Assembly (NCBI GenBank): GCA_020026275.1
Contig: JAHHQQ010000001.1
Span: 124,001-188,000, forward strand
From: Bacteroidales bacterium
GTDB taxonomy: Bacteria; Bacteroidota; Bacteroidia; Bacteroidales; UBA932
DNA: 64,000 nucleotides
Reading direction: 5' to 3'
Part shown: positions 38,273 to 46,715 of the stretch, in pieces
Position numbering within the stretch: position 1 is the first letter of the stretch
Layout: each line of letters begins with the position of its first letter
Program-made: the position numbers and the translations under genes
Notes under the pieces: model-generated
Databases searched by the model: none
What the model saw: the letters and a program-made list of their open reading frames with translations, nothing else
What the model was told of the DNA's origin: nothing

Positions 38273-39268
38273 ATGAGCACATTATATCCATTTAAATTCA
38301 AGCCCATCCTCAAATCTGTCATTTGGGGAGGAGAAAAGATTGCTCCTTACAAAGGGATTGCCACCGACCTCCAGAAAATCGGCGAAAGTTGGGAACTTTC
38401 TGGTGTAAGAGGCAATGAAAGTATCATTGCAAACGGAGAACTGGCCGGCCGTACCATCACTTCCGTCATCGAAGAGTACAAAGAAGAATTGCTTGGAGAA
38501 CATATTTATGCCAATACCGGCACTCTGTTCCCTCTCCTGATCAAATTCATCGATGCCCAGTCAGACCTTTCCATCCAGGTCCATCCAAATGATGAACTGG
38601 CAGCTATCAGACACAACGGCTCCAAAGGAAAAACTGAAATGTGGTATGTCGTAGGCACTTCTGAAGGAGCACACCTGCTGACAGGCCTTACCGAACAGAT
38701 TGACAAGGAAGAATATATCCGACGAGTCGAGAACAACACCATCACAGACATATTGAAAAGATATGAAGTGGCGCCAGGAGATATCTTCTTCCTGCCTGCA
38801 GGCCGTATCCATGCCATCTGTGGAGGCTGCTTCATCGCTGAAATACAGCAGACCTCAGACATCACCTACCGTATCTACGATTACGGCAGACTCGGACTGG
38901 ACGGCAAACCTCGCCAGCTCCATACAGAACAGGCAAAGGATGCCATCGACTATACAGTCTATGAAGATTACAAGACTCATTACACCGCCAAGAGGAATGA
39001 AGTGAATGAAGTGGTGGACTGCCAATATTTCACCACCTCTATCCTGGATCTGGACAAAGCCTTGACTGAGGATCTGTCCGAGACCGATTCTTTCCTGGTG
39101 GTGATGTGTCTTGAAGGCCATGGACAACTGATTGATCAGGAAGGCGAAGTTCAACATACCCTTGACCTACATCAAGGTGAAACCGTGCTCATCCCAGCCT
39201 CCTCTTCCTCTATAGAATTCATTCCGAACAATGGAAAAATGAAAATCTTGACCAGCAAGATAAAATGA
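38273..39268 (+). CDS. manA: Class I mannose-6-phosphate isomerase
   Basis: 331 aa from ATG 38273 (AAATTTT 4 nt upstream). A cupin-fold zinc enzyme converting mannose-6-phosphate to fructose-6-phosphate. Metal motifs visible: the QVHPND segment near 101 and EMWYVV near 122, then PAGRIHAICGGCFIAEIQ with the third ligand and the active-site region. Its length is that of the short bacterial class I enzymes. It ends the GH92-ROK-ManA set; 59 bp separate it from the kinase. A terminator with AACCGGA follows at 39304. Confidence 0.95.
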   Translation: MSTLYPFKFKPILKSVIWGGEKIAPYKGIATDLQKIGESWELSGVRGNESIIANGELAGRTITSVIEEYKEELLGEHIYANTGTLFPLLIKFIDAQSDLSIQVHPNDELAAIRHNGSKGKTEMWYVVGTSEGAHLLTGLTEQIDKEEYIRRVENNTITDILKRYEVAPGDIFFLPAGRIHAICGGCFIAEIQQTSDITYRIYDYGRLGLDGKPRQLHTEQAKDAIDYTVYEDYKTHYTAKRNEVNEVVDCQYFTTSILDLDKALTEDLSETDSFLVVMCLEGHGQLIDQEGEVQHTLDLHQGETVLIPASSSSIEFIPNNGKMKILTSKIK

Positions 39269-39303
39269 CAGAATATGTCCCTTCGGGACATCTGGAAGTC
39301 AGG

Positions 39304-39324
39304 AACCGGAAAAATCCGGTTTTC
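39304..39324 (+). terminator. Terminator of the mannose module
   Basis: AACCGGA, loop AAAA, TCCGGTT then TTC. 36 bp after manA. Confidence 0.8.
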
Positions 39325-39341
39325 TGATTGGAATATATAAA

Positions 39342-39377
39342 ATGGCAAATCCCGCAGACCGGTTGGTCTACGGGATT
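39342..39377 (-). terminator. Terminator of the M3 peptidase gene
   Basis: AATCCCG-c-AGACC, loop GGTT, GGTCT-a-CGGGATT forms a 12-bp stem with one mismatch. On the minus strand it is followed by TTTGCCATTTT. Confidence 0.7.
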
Positions 39378-39399
39378 ATTCAATACCGGACAGAAAGCT

Positions 39400-41481
39400 C
39401 TATTCCATCAGTCCCCGGGCACGGAGAAAGGCATGCGGATCTGGTTCCTGGCCACGGAACTGCCTGTAAAGAAGCATCGGTTCCTCACTGCCGCCCTTTT
39501 CCAGAAAAATCTTGCGGAAACGCATAGCAATCTCCGGATTATACAAACCGTTTTCCTTGAAATAGGCAAAAGCGTCCTGATCCAGCACTTCTGACCATTG
39601 ATAACCATAATATCCTGCACAATAGTCATTGTCAAAGATATGACCGAAATAAGTGGAACGATACCGTGGAATCATCTCGGCAATCAGTCCCATTTCCTTG
39701 CAGAAACGGTTTTCAATTGCAGCAATATCAGAGATCGTCAGCGACTGCAGTTCAGTCAAAGTCAATTCATGCCATTTCATATCTAAAATAGAAGCAGCCG
39801 TGACTTCTCCAGTAAGGAATCCCTGATTGAAATGAGATGCCGCATGAATCTTCTCCACGAGCTCGGCAGGTATCAATTCCCCAGAACAGTAATGAAATGC
39901 ATATTTCTTCAATATTTCCGGCTGGAATGCCCAGTTTTCATTGAACTGAGAAAAAGTCTCTACAAAATCCTGAGCCACAGAAGTACCGCTGACATCATGA
40001 TAATGGCATTGGGTCAAAAGTCCATGGAGAGCATGACCAAATTCATGAAATACAGTTGTCACCTGGTCAAGAGTCAAAATAGACGGTATCTCTTTTCCTT
40101 CGACATTGACTGACGGTTTAGCCAAATTACAGACATTGACGATGACAGGACGGACATTCTCCCCTTTCGCATCATGATATTGTTCACGTACATTGTTCAT
40201 CCAAGCGCCACCACTCTTACTAGCACGAGGAAGATAATCGGTATAGAAGATTCCCAATAAGGATCCGTCCGCATCAGTCACCTTGAAGGCCTCCACCTCT
40301 GGATGATAGACCGGCACCCCTCCTTCCGACGGCACTCCGAACCGGCTACGATCTGCCGGAAGAGATTCGATATCAATTCCATAAAGCTGATGCGCTGCCG
40401 CAAATGCGCCTTTTCGGACATTATCCAACTGAAAATAAGGTCTCACCTGCTCCTCATCAAAATCATATTCGATTTTACGGAGCTTCTCCGCATAGTAAAA
40501 CCAATCCCACGGCTGAATAAAAGAACCCGCAGGAAGCAGACCTGCAGCAATATCCTCGTCCATCAGTTTCTGCATCTGAGCCACATCACCACGTGCCTTT
40601 TCCATACAGCAAGACATAATTTCCTCAAGAAAACAATTAACCGTTTCCGGTTTGCCCGCCATCTTATCAGCCAGCTGGTAAGAAGCGAAATTCCTAAAGC
40701 CCAGCATCTCTGCCTTTTCAGCACGAAGTTTCATGATATCAAGTACCAATTGCTTGTTATCATTCCCATCGTCATGATTTCCTCGGGAAGAATAGGCACG
40801 AAACATCTTTTCGCGAAATGAACGGTCCGGACAAGTAGTCATCGTATCTCCATAGGCGGAAACTTCAACTCCGCATTCCTTCTCGAAGGCATTGTTTTCC
40901 GCCAACAGATGATTGCTGAATTTCTGTTGGGCAACAGCTATGCCCTTATTGATTTCACGGAGACGATTTTGCCGCTCTGCCGAAAGGCCGACTCCATTGA
41001 GCTCAAAAGCTCTATAAAGCTTTTTGAGGAGTATCTGCTGTTCACGTGTGCAATTGGACTGGTCACCCTCATAAAGTGTCCTTACTCGTCGGAAAAGCCT
41101 TGAATCAAGGAATATTTCATCCTCCAGTTCTGCAAGAAGTGGAGTTGCTTCTTCCATGATTTCTTCTAATTCTGGACTATTGTCAGACAAAGACAGATTA
41201 TACAGGACCCCCTCCACCTTGGCAAGCAATTCTCCAGACAATTCATACGCCTCGACTGTATTGGCAAAAGTCGGAGGTTCCGGATTGGTGGCGATTGCCT
41301 CAACCTGTGCCTTCTGCCGAGCGATTCCTTCCCGGATAGCAGGCATGTAATGTTCGTATTTGATTTGGTCAAAAGGAGGAAGCCCATATGGAGTATTCCA
41401 TTCAGAAAGGAACGGATTTCCTTTCTGATCACAAGAAACAAATGTCATCATTGAAACGAATGTCAATAAAAATCTTTTCAC
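39400..41481 (-). CDS. M3 family zinc oligopeptidase (Dcp/oligopeptidase A type), lipoprotein, GTG start
   Basis: 693 aa. The start is set at GTG 41481 because this gives a short signal peptide with lipobox FVSC (Cys17) and because a promoter (TTTG, 20 bp, TATATTTG on the minus strand at 41506-41537) lies immediately upstream; the upstream ATG at 41571 would lie before this promoter. The thermolysin-like site HEFGHALH is at about 478-485 with the distal glutamate in QDFVETFSQF. N-terminal helices match the M3 fold (YEHYMPAIREG). Members cleave peptides into dipeptides or small fragments; the lipid anchor puts it in the periplasm or on the outer membrane. Single-gene unit. Confidence 0.92.
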   Translation of the reverse strand: MKRFLLTFVSMMTFVSCDQKGNPFLSEWNTPYGLPPFDQIKYEHYMPAIREGIARQKAQVEAIATNPEPPTFANTVEAYELSGELLAKVEGVLYNLSLSDNSPELEEIMEEATPLLAELEDEIFLDSRLFRRVRTLYEGDQSNCTREQQILLKKLYRAFELNGVGLSAERQNRLREINKGIAVAQQKFSNHLLAENNAFEKECGVEVSAYGDTMTTCPDRSFREKMFRAYSSRGNHDDGNDNKQLVLDIMKLRAEKAEMLGFRNFASYQLADKMAGKPETVNCFLEEIMSCCMEKARGDVAQMQKLMDEDIAAGLLPAGSFIQPWDWFYYAEKLRKIEYDFDEEQVRPYFQLDNVRKGAFAAAHQLYGIDIESLPADRSRFGVPSEGGVPVYHPEVEAFKVTDADGSLLGIFYTDYLPRASKSGGAWMNNVREQYHDAKGENVRPVIVNVCNLAKPSVNVEGKEIPSILTLDQVTTVFHEFGHALHGLLTQCHYHDVSGTSVAQDFVETFSQFNENWAFQPEILKKYAFHYCSGELIPAELVEKIHAASHFNQGFLTGEVTAASILDMKWHELTLTELQSLTISDIAAIENRFCKEMGLIAEMIPRYRSTYFGHIFDNDYCAGYYGYQWSEVLDQDAFAYFKENGLYNPEIAMRFRKIFLEKGGSEEPMLLYRQFRGQEPDPHAFLRARGLME

Positions 41482-41505
41482 CTTCTCAGTAAAGCGGCAA
41501 ATAGC

Positions 41506-41537
41506 CAAATATAAAAATATTGAAGAAAAACGACAAA
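41506..41537 (-). promoter_or_regulatory. Promoter of the M3 peptidase gene
   Basis: Minus strand: TTTG (41534-41537), 20-bp spacer, TATATTTG (41506-41513). Start of transcription about 18 nt before the GTG. Confidence 0.75.
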
Positions 41538-41604
41538 AAGAAATGTCCATCCACCGCCTTGACTCAGACATTGGATGGACAAATTTCCATTGGTCCAGTA
41601 TCTA

Positions 41605-42624
41605 TCAATTGATTTTCACTCCATCAAGATCAATGAGTGTAAACTGAATATCATTCTTGAAAATTGTCAGAATTCCAGTGACATCAATTGTCTTCTTTCC
41701 TAAAATGACTTCTGGATCTATTTCCAGATCAGAGAATTTGGCATAACCACTGGTCCTGATCTGGACATCAGCAGCCCCCATCTTGAAATATTGGCTCACT
41801 GCATTGGCCGTCGGGGTGATCTTTCCATCCTTTCGGAGCTGTGCTACGGTAAAGCTGTTATCTGCCGCACTGGCTGAATCAAACAGACCTTTCTCCATAT
41901 TTTCAGTGAATTTCCTTTCGGACATAGCCCAAGTCGTAATGCCCCAGTTACCTCCTTTTTTGTCCAAGAATACACGGTTGCTATTATCTTTCTTGGCGGC
42001 ATTTCCTAAATTTGGATTGATGTAAAACAAACAGAAAATGGCATTTCCATAAGATAATCCCTTCAATGTCACATAACATCCATAATTGTCCGGATTCTTC
42101 AAATCTGCTTCTGTCAGTACTTTCGGTTTGACAGGCTCAGCCATCGGACCACGAAACACATGAGTGTCAATAATATATTGCGCATCAATGTAAGAGGTCT
42201 CATATTCACCGGTCGGGTCCTTGTAGCCTAATTGTGGCATACCATTGTATTTCCCGACTGTCAGCCCATTGCAATCAACATAGACCCACTGTCCTGGCTT
42301 GTAGGAATTATAGAGGGCATTCTTGCCCAGCTTCAATTCAATACCGCCTGTTTCATCCTGAATATAGAGACTTTTGTAGATATTGCCTTGTTTGTCACTA
42401 GTCGTCACCTGCCCTTTGATGATTACATTCTTGGTAATCGTCTCAGGACCGCTCGTATACATTGCCTTCAACTCTGCAATAGTCGTATTGGCGGTCAGTT
42501 CTACAATTTCAGGTTCTTCCGGTGCAGGATATTTTCCTGTGAAAACCGGTTCAAATTCCTCACAAGATGCCAAAGAAATGATCATCAGCAGGAGGACATT
42601 CATCTTCAATATATTTTTCATCAT
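41605..42624 (-). CDS. DUF5689 OB-fold lipoprotein
   Basis: 339 aa, lipobox LASC (Cys21). After an acidic Pro/Glu linker, residues about 45-190 form a DUF5689/OB-type domain: IAELKAMYTSG, NVIIKGQVTTSDKQGNIYKSLYIQDETGGIELKLG, GQWVYVDCNGL. The pattern strand-IKGxV-loop-YIQDxTGGI is the same as in the BACON/OB lipoproteins upstream, and resembles OB-folds attached to extracellular nucleases. The C-terminal half is beta-rich with no recognised domain. Its start overlaps the stop of the TonB-dependent receptor by one base (TAATG), so the two are translationally coupled, which suggests that this is the surface partner of that receptor, in the position SusD takes in a SusCD pair. Confidence 0.78.
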   Translation of the reverse strand: MMKNILKMNVLLLMIISLASCEEFEPVFTGKYPAPEEPEIVELTANTTIAELKAMYTSGPETITKNVIIKGQVTTSDKQGNIYKSLYIQDETGGIELKLGKNALYNSYKPGQWVYVDCNGLTVGKYNGMPQLGYKDPTGEYETSYIDAQYIIDTHVFRGPMAEPVKPKVLTEADLKNPDNYGCYVTLKGLSYGNAIFCLFYINPNLGNAAKKDNSNRVFLDKKGGNWGITTWAMSERKFTENMEKGLFDSASAADNSFTVAQLRKDGKITPTANAVSQYFKMGAADVQIRTSGYAKFSDLEIDPEVILGKKTIDVTGILTIFKNDIQFTLIDLDGVKIN

Positions 42625-45599
42625 TAGAATCTGAAATAAAGGTTCAACATATAGTTAATGCCACACATATAAAAATACTTCGGATCAAAACGATAGTATC
42701 TCTGTCCGCTGACACTCTTGATAAGACGAGTCTGCTCATAACCACCGGTACGCACACCGGTATTGTTGGTCAGGTTGCTGATATTGAGAGAGAATCCGAA
42801 GTTATATTTATAATCAATCATCCATGATTTTCCGATGCTCGCATTGAGCAGGAAAACGGGATCGAATTTCTCCTGTGCGGCCATGTATTCCAGTTCCACC
42901 GGTGTGGTCACCTTGTCCGGACCTGCCACCACATTGTCTGTCCTGTAAAGTGGATTCATGTCCAGATAAGAATTGGCGAAGAACTGTCCGTTGATTTCAA
43001 AGAACCAATAGGACGGGGTCTTGTAGTTGAAACCGATATTGGCTGCCATCTGAGGAGTGCTTGGCACATAATGCTTCTGATTCTTGTCAATCTTGGGAAG
43101 AAAGCCTTCACGGACAGTTCCATCTTCATTATAGGCCTCTTCGGCATAAATATAGTTTCCTTTGGCATCCTTCTGGAAAACAGGATGAGAAGCCCAATAT
43201 GGCACCATTTCATCATCACGAACAATGTCTGCACTGTTATCGACGGTCATGGTCATTCTCGGAGTGGAAGTATAGACATATTCACCCAAACTCAAAGCCC
43301 CTTCCAAAGAAAGTCCATGAAGGAAGAATGGAGTGCGGAAACCAAGTTCCATACCCAGATGTCTCTGATCAATGCCTACCATCGCGAAATTCACGAAAGA
43401 ATGTTCTGAATCATCATAGAAACTCATCATGTCGGTTTGGTCTTTGATCTTGGTCCAGAAACCAGTAACACGCAAGTCATAGCCATTGTTGCTGTACTGA
43501 TAATTCACATCGGCAGTCATGGTTTTGACAGTCTCCAAATTCTTTACCATCGTATTTCTCGTACGAGGAGAAATGAAAGACTGGGAGAAAGTAGGAGCAT
43601 CGTTCAGGTAAGCGACATCGGCAAATATCCTGTGGCCGCCGTTGAACACATACTGCAGGCCCAATTTGGCAGAATAGGTCAAGAAGGAAGCCTTGTCAGA
43701 TTTTCCTTTGGAAGTGATGGCCTTGCCGTCTTCATCATAGGTGGTCAACACCTTGCCCTGATACTGAATAGGGTCTCCATTGTTGTCCAGACCTGGGAAC
43801 AGACCTTTTCTGACCAGACCATCTCTCCAGAAAGAATTGTAACCGATTTCACCGCCGAGATTGGCAGTAAATCTCCCTACTTTGAAATTGCCGTTAAACC
43901 AAGCACTGGCATTACGGATTTGGGCATAATAATCATATCCATATTTGGCTCCTTTCTTCAGAAGGCGAGCTTCTCCGTTCTTCATGTAGTAATCCAGATC
44001 ATTCTGTGTCATGGTTGGAGTAGCCGAGAAATCACGCTCTGCAAAAGAGTCGATATCCACATAGTACTCACCTCCCAGCAGATCATCCAATTTCTTGTAG
44101 TATTCGGTCCTGTTCCATTTCAAATCAAGTCCTCCAGTCAATGTGAACAAATTGTTCACTCGCCATTTTACATTGCCATTCAGATTGACATCGTTTTGGT
44201 CGACACGTCTTTCTTCCACTACATATTTGGAACGAAGACCGTATTTGCCTTCATTCATGCGGTTGATGTTGTACATGTTGTCCCAGTTCATGTGAGTATA
44301 ATTGTTCACGTTAGTGGTCCAAGCTTCTGTAGCCCAAGCATATTTTTCCATATTCTGTCTTCCATAATCGGTATTCTCATTCCAGAAATAGCTTGGAAGA
44401 TTTCTATAGTAGTCCGGTCTCGGATCCGGGGCATCATACCAGTCCAATGCGGTATAGCCATTCTTTCCGGTACGGTAAAGCAGGGTTGCAGACGCTTCCA
44501 AGTCAGTAGAAGGAGTGGCTGTATATTTCAATACCATGACCGGTTCATGGGTCTTGCGGACTCTGGAGTTGCGGACCTTGCCATTCTGATAACCCCAGTT
44601 GGAATTGTACATATTGCTGCCGACAAGATCATAGACCTCCTGAGTGGAAGCGTTCTGAGCTCCTCTGTAACCAGGAGCCGCAAAAATGGTCAGCCCCAAT
44701 CTATGCACATCATTGAATTTTTTCTCGATACCGGCATAGTAGGCGAAATTGCGATAGAACACGCCCTTTACCCAGTCGTTTCCACCCAATCTGGCAGATA
44801 CGTTGAAGGCATAGGACCAGCCGTTGTCGGATTCACCAGAAGCATAGGTTGCCATCAGTCTCAGACGATAGAGGGCACTGTTGCTCAACACGCTGAAATT
44901 CCATCCGTTACGAATAGTGGAAGGAGTTGCGAAAAAGTTGGTGAGACCATTGTAACCTCCTATACCATAATCCGATACTTCCGCCCCCATAACACTTTCC
45001 TTACTGCGCATGGCTTCATTCAAGCCACTCCACAAAGAAAATGGCGAATAACCAGTCACGGCATCGTTCATCTTGACACCACTTAAATAAACATCCTGAC
45101 TTTCACTCGAATAGCCCCTGTTTTTAAAACGTAGAGCGCTGAAGCCGAATCCAACAATCTCATTGTATATATCATTGGATGAGAACAAAATGGAAGGGCT
45201 ATCCGTAAAACCGGAAGCGTCCATATCAAATTCCAAAAAACTGGAATCATCTACTTCATTGACCTTCTGGTCAGAAATCAAAGATACAAATCTCATATCT
45301 TTGACATATCCTTCCACGGTAACGAAAATCTCTGAGGAAGTGAAACCTGTAGCGGTCACAACCATTTTGTAAATACCATTTGACAGCTCCTTGAACAGGA
45401 ACTTGCCATCTTCTTTACAAATCTGGGAATCCACATATTCGTCAGAAGCGCTCTGATAAAGAGTAACCTTTGCACCAGCAATCGGTGTCCTGCCACTACG
45501 CTCGACGACGGATCCTTCAATACCTCCTTCCAGATTCTGCGCCAACATTACAAATGATGACAAAACCATAATCAGGAGAAGCGTTGCTTTCTTGAACAT
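42624..45599 (-). CDS. TonB-dependent outer-membrane receptor with N-terminal regulatory-like domain
   Basis: 991 aa with a signal peptide ending near MLAQ (residue 21). Residues 25-110 are a carboxypeptidase-regulatory-like beta-sandwich (GSVVERSGRTPIAGAKVTL, SNGIYKMVVTATGF). A plug domain follows (FKNRGYSSESQDVYLSGVKMND) and then a 22-strand-type barrel rich in aromatic strand ends, closing with YMLNLYFRF, a typical C-terminal outer-membrane signal. It is coupled to the downstream DUF5689 lipoprotein and lies 17 bp after the nuclease gene. It is not a canonical SusC: the usual long TonB box region and SusD partner are missing. Nucleic-acid-derived cargo is inferred from the neighbours only. 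Confidence 0.85.
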   Translation of the reverse strand: MFKKATLLLIMVLSSFVMLAQNLEGGIEGSVVERSGRTPIAGAKVTLYQSASDEYVDSQICKEDGKFLFKELSNGIYKMVVTATGFTSSEIFVTVEGYVKDMRFVSLISDQKVNEVDDSSFLEFDMDASGFTDSPSILFSSNDIYNEIVGFGFSALRFKNRGYSSESQDVYLSGVKMNDAVTGYSPFSLWSGLNEAMRSKESVMGAEVSDYGIGGYNGLTNFFATPSTIRNGWNFSVLSNSALYRLRLMATYASGESDNGWSYAFNVSARLGGNDWVKGVFYRNFAYYAGIEKKFNDVHRLGLTIFAAPGYRGAQNASTQEVYDLVGSNMYNSNWGYQNGKVRNSRVRKTHEPVMVLKYTATPSTDLEASATLLYRTGKNGYTALDWYDAPDPRPDYYRNLPSYFWNENTDYGRQNMEKYAWATEAWTTNVNNYTHMNWDNMYNINRMNEGKYGLRSKYVVEERRVDQNDVNLNGNVKWRVNNLFTLTGGLDLKWNRTEYYKKLDDLLGGEYYVDIDSFAERDFSATPTMTQNDLDYYMKNGEARLLKKGAKYGYDYYAQIRNASAWFNGNFKVGRFTANLGGEIGYNSFWRDGLVRKGLFPGLDNNGDPIQYQGKVLTTYDEDGKAITSKGKSDKASFLTYSAKLGLQYVFNGGHRIFADVAYLNDAPTFSQSFISPRTRNTMVKNLETVKTMTADVNYQYSNNGYDLRVTGFWTKIKDQTDMMSFYDDSEHSFVNFAMVGIDQRHLGMELGFRTPFFLHGLSLEGALSLGEYVYTSTPRMTMTVDNSADIVRDDEMVPYWASHPVFQKDAKGNYIYAEEAYNEDGTVREGFLPKIDKNQKHYVPSTPQMAANIGFNYKTPSYWFFEINGQFFANSYLDMNPLYRTDNVVAGPDKVTTPVELEYMAAQEKFDPVFLLNASIGKSWMIDYKYNFGFSLNISNLTNNTGVRTGGYEQTRLIKSVSGQRYYRFDPKYFYMCGINYMLNLYFRF

Positions 45600-45616
45600 A
45601 TTTTTCTTGATATTTT

Positions 45617-46702
45617 TTATTTGCCTATTACGATATAGGTTGGATAGTGATCACTGTAACCTCCCACAAATGCACCTCTTGAGAAAGTTCTGAAAGGGTA
45701 GCCCTTGTATTGTCCTTTCTGGGTGGTCATATAAGGCTTCTTGAAAATCTGGCCATAGAATGCCTTTTTCCCTTTCCCGAACTTCTGGATTTTGAGCCCT
45801 TCAGAATCATTGACCAGATTAGAATTGACCAGAATCAAATCAAAGATGCTCCATACGCCACGATAGCACAAGGTGCCGTAGCCAGCTTTCAACATAGAAG
45901 TGAACGGACAGAAGAAGTCAGCACTTCCCACCTCTGAAATGTTTTCCCTGCCATGGAGGAATTCGGCCATACTGGCATCGGTCGCATCATCATTCATATC
46001 ACCCATCACCATAATCTTGATACCGGGGTATCTTTTCATGAGCTGCTGGGAATGATTGTAAATGATTTCAGCGCCGCGCTCTCTAAGCTGATGACTACCT
46101 TTCTTGTCACCGACTCTGGATGGAAGATGAGCCACATAGACAGCAACATCTTCTCCGGCAATCTGGCCACGGACCAGAAGCACATCACGGGTCTTGAAAT
46201 ATTCCTGTTCTTCCTTCGGCATTACAAAATCAATGCTGCTGCCTTCAAAAGTATAAGGGATGGACTCACTTTCAATATATTTGAACTGATCCGGTTTATA
46301 GAGAAGCGCACAGTCGACACCTCGTCTGTCCGGTCCATCATAGTGGACAATCTGATAGTTGGCGGCTGCAATTTCAGGCTGGGACACCAAATCCTCCAGA
46401 ACAAGCCTGTTCTCCACTTCACTCACACCGAGAATCGTATGGAACCGACCGTTCTTCTTGGCCATATCTGCAATGACGGTCGCCATATTGTGAAGTTTCT
46501 TCTTGTATTTGACCTCTGTCCACTTGTTCTTTCCTTCTGGAAGAAAATCATCGTCACGTTTGACAGGATCATCATAAATATCAAATAGATTTTCAAGGTT
46601 ATAGAAACCTATGACATAATTCTGCCTGGTCTTCGGGGTCCCGGCCATTGCGCTGGTACCGACAAGCAGCAGAACCAAGATTGAATACAGTATTTTTTTC
46701 AT
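45617..46702 (-). CDS. Secreted endonuclease/exonuclease/phosphatase (EEP) family protein
   Basis: 361 aa with a cleavable signal peptide (to SAMA, residue 20). Motifs of the DNase I/EEP fold occur in order: FYNLENLFD (Asn), LGVSEVENR (catalytic Glu), GPDRRGVDCALLYKP, HLPSRVG (His), MGDMNDD (Asp-x-Asn), and GGYSDHYP at the end (Asp-His pair). All catalytic residues are present, so nuclease or phosphodiesterase activity is likely; sequence does not separate DNase from lipid or sugar phosphatase. It is 13 bp downstream of a second, unrelated nuclease gene, which favours nucleic acid as substrate. Confidence 0.88.
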   Translation of the reverse strand: MKKILYSILVLLLVGTSAMAGTPKTRQNYVIGFYNLENLFDIYDDPVKRDDDFLPEGKNKWTEVKYKKKLHNMATVIADMAKKNGRFHTILGVSEVENRLVLEDLVSQPEIAAANYQIVHYDGPDRRGVDCALLYKPDQFKYIESESIPYTFEGSSIDFVMPKEEQEYFKTRDVLLVRGQIAGEDVAVYVAHLPSRVGDKKGSHQLRERGAEIIYNHSQQLMKRYPGIKIMVMGDMNDDATDASMAEFLHGRENISEVGSADFFCPFTSMLKAGYGTLCYRGVWSIFDLILVNSNLVNDSEGLKIQKFGKGKKAFYGQIFKKPYMTTQKGQYKGYPFRTFSRGAFVGGYSDHYPTYIVIGK

Positions 46703-46715
46703 AATTCAGATATGC

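Noticed and set aside
43437..45086. A 549-codon open frame on the plus strand opposite the TonB-dependent receptor.
   Set aside because: It is antisense to a receptor with clear signal peptide, plug and barrel features; its translation has no recognisable domain and no promoter, and the long openness follows from codon bias of the real gene.
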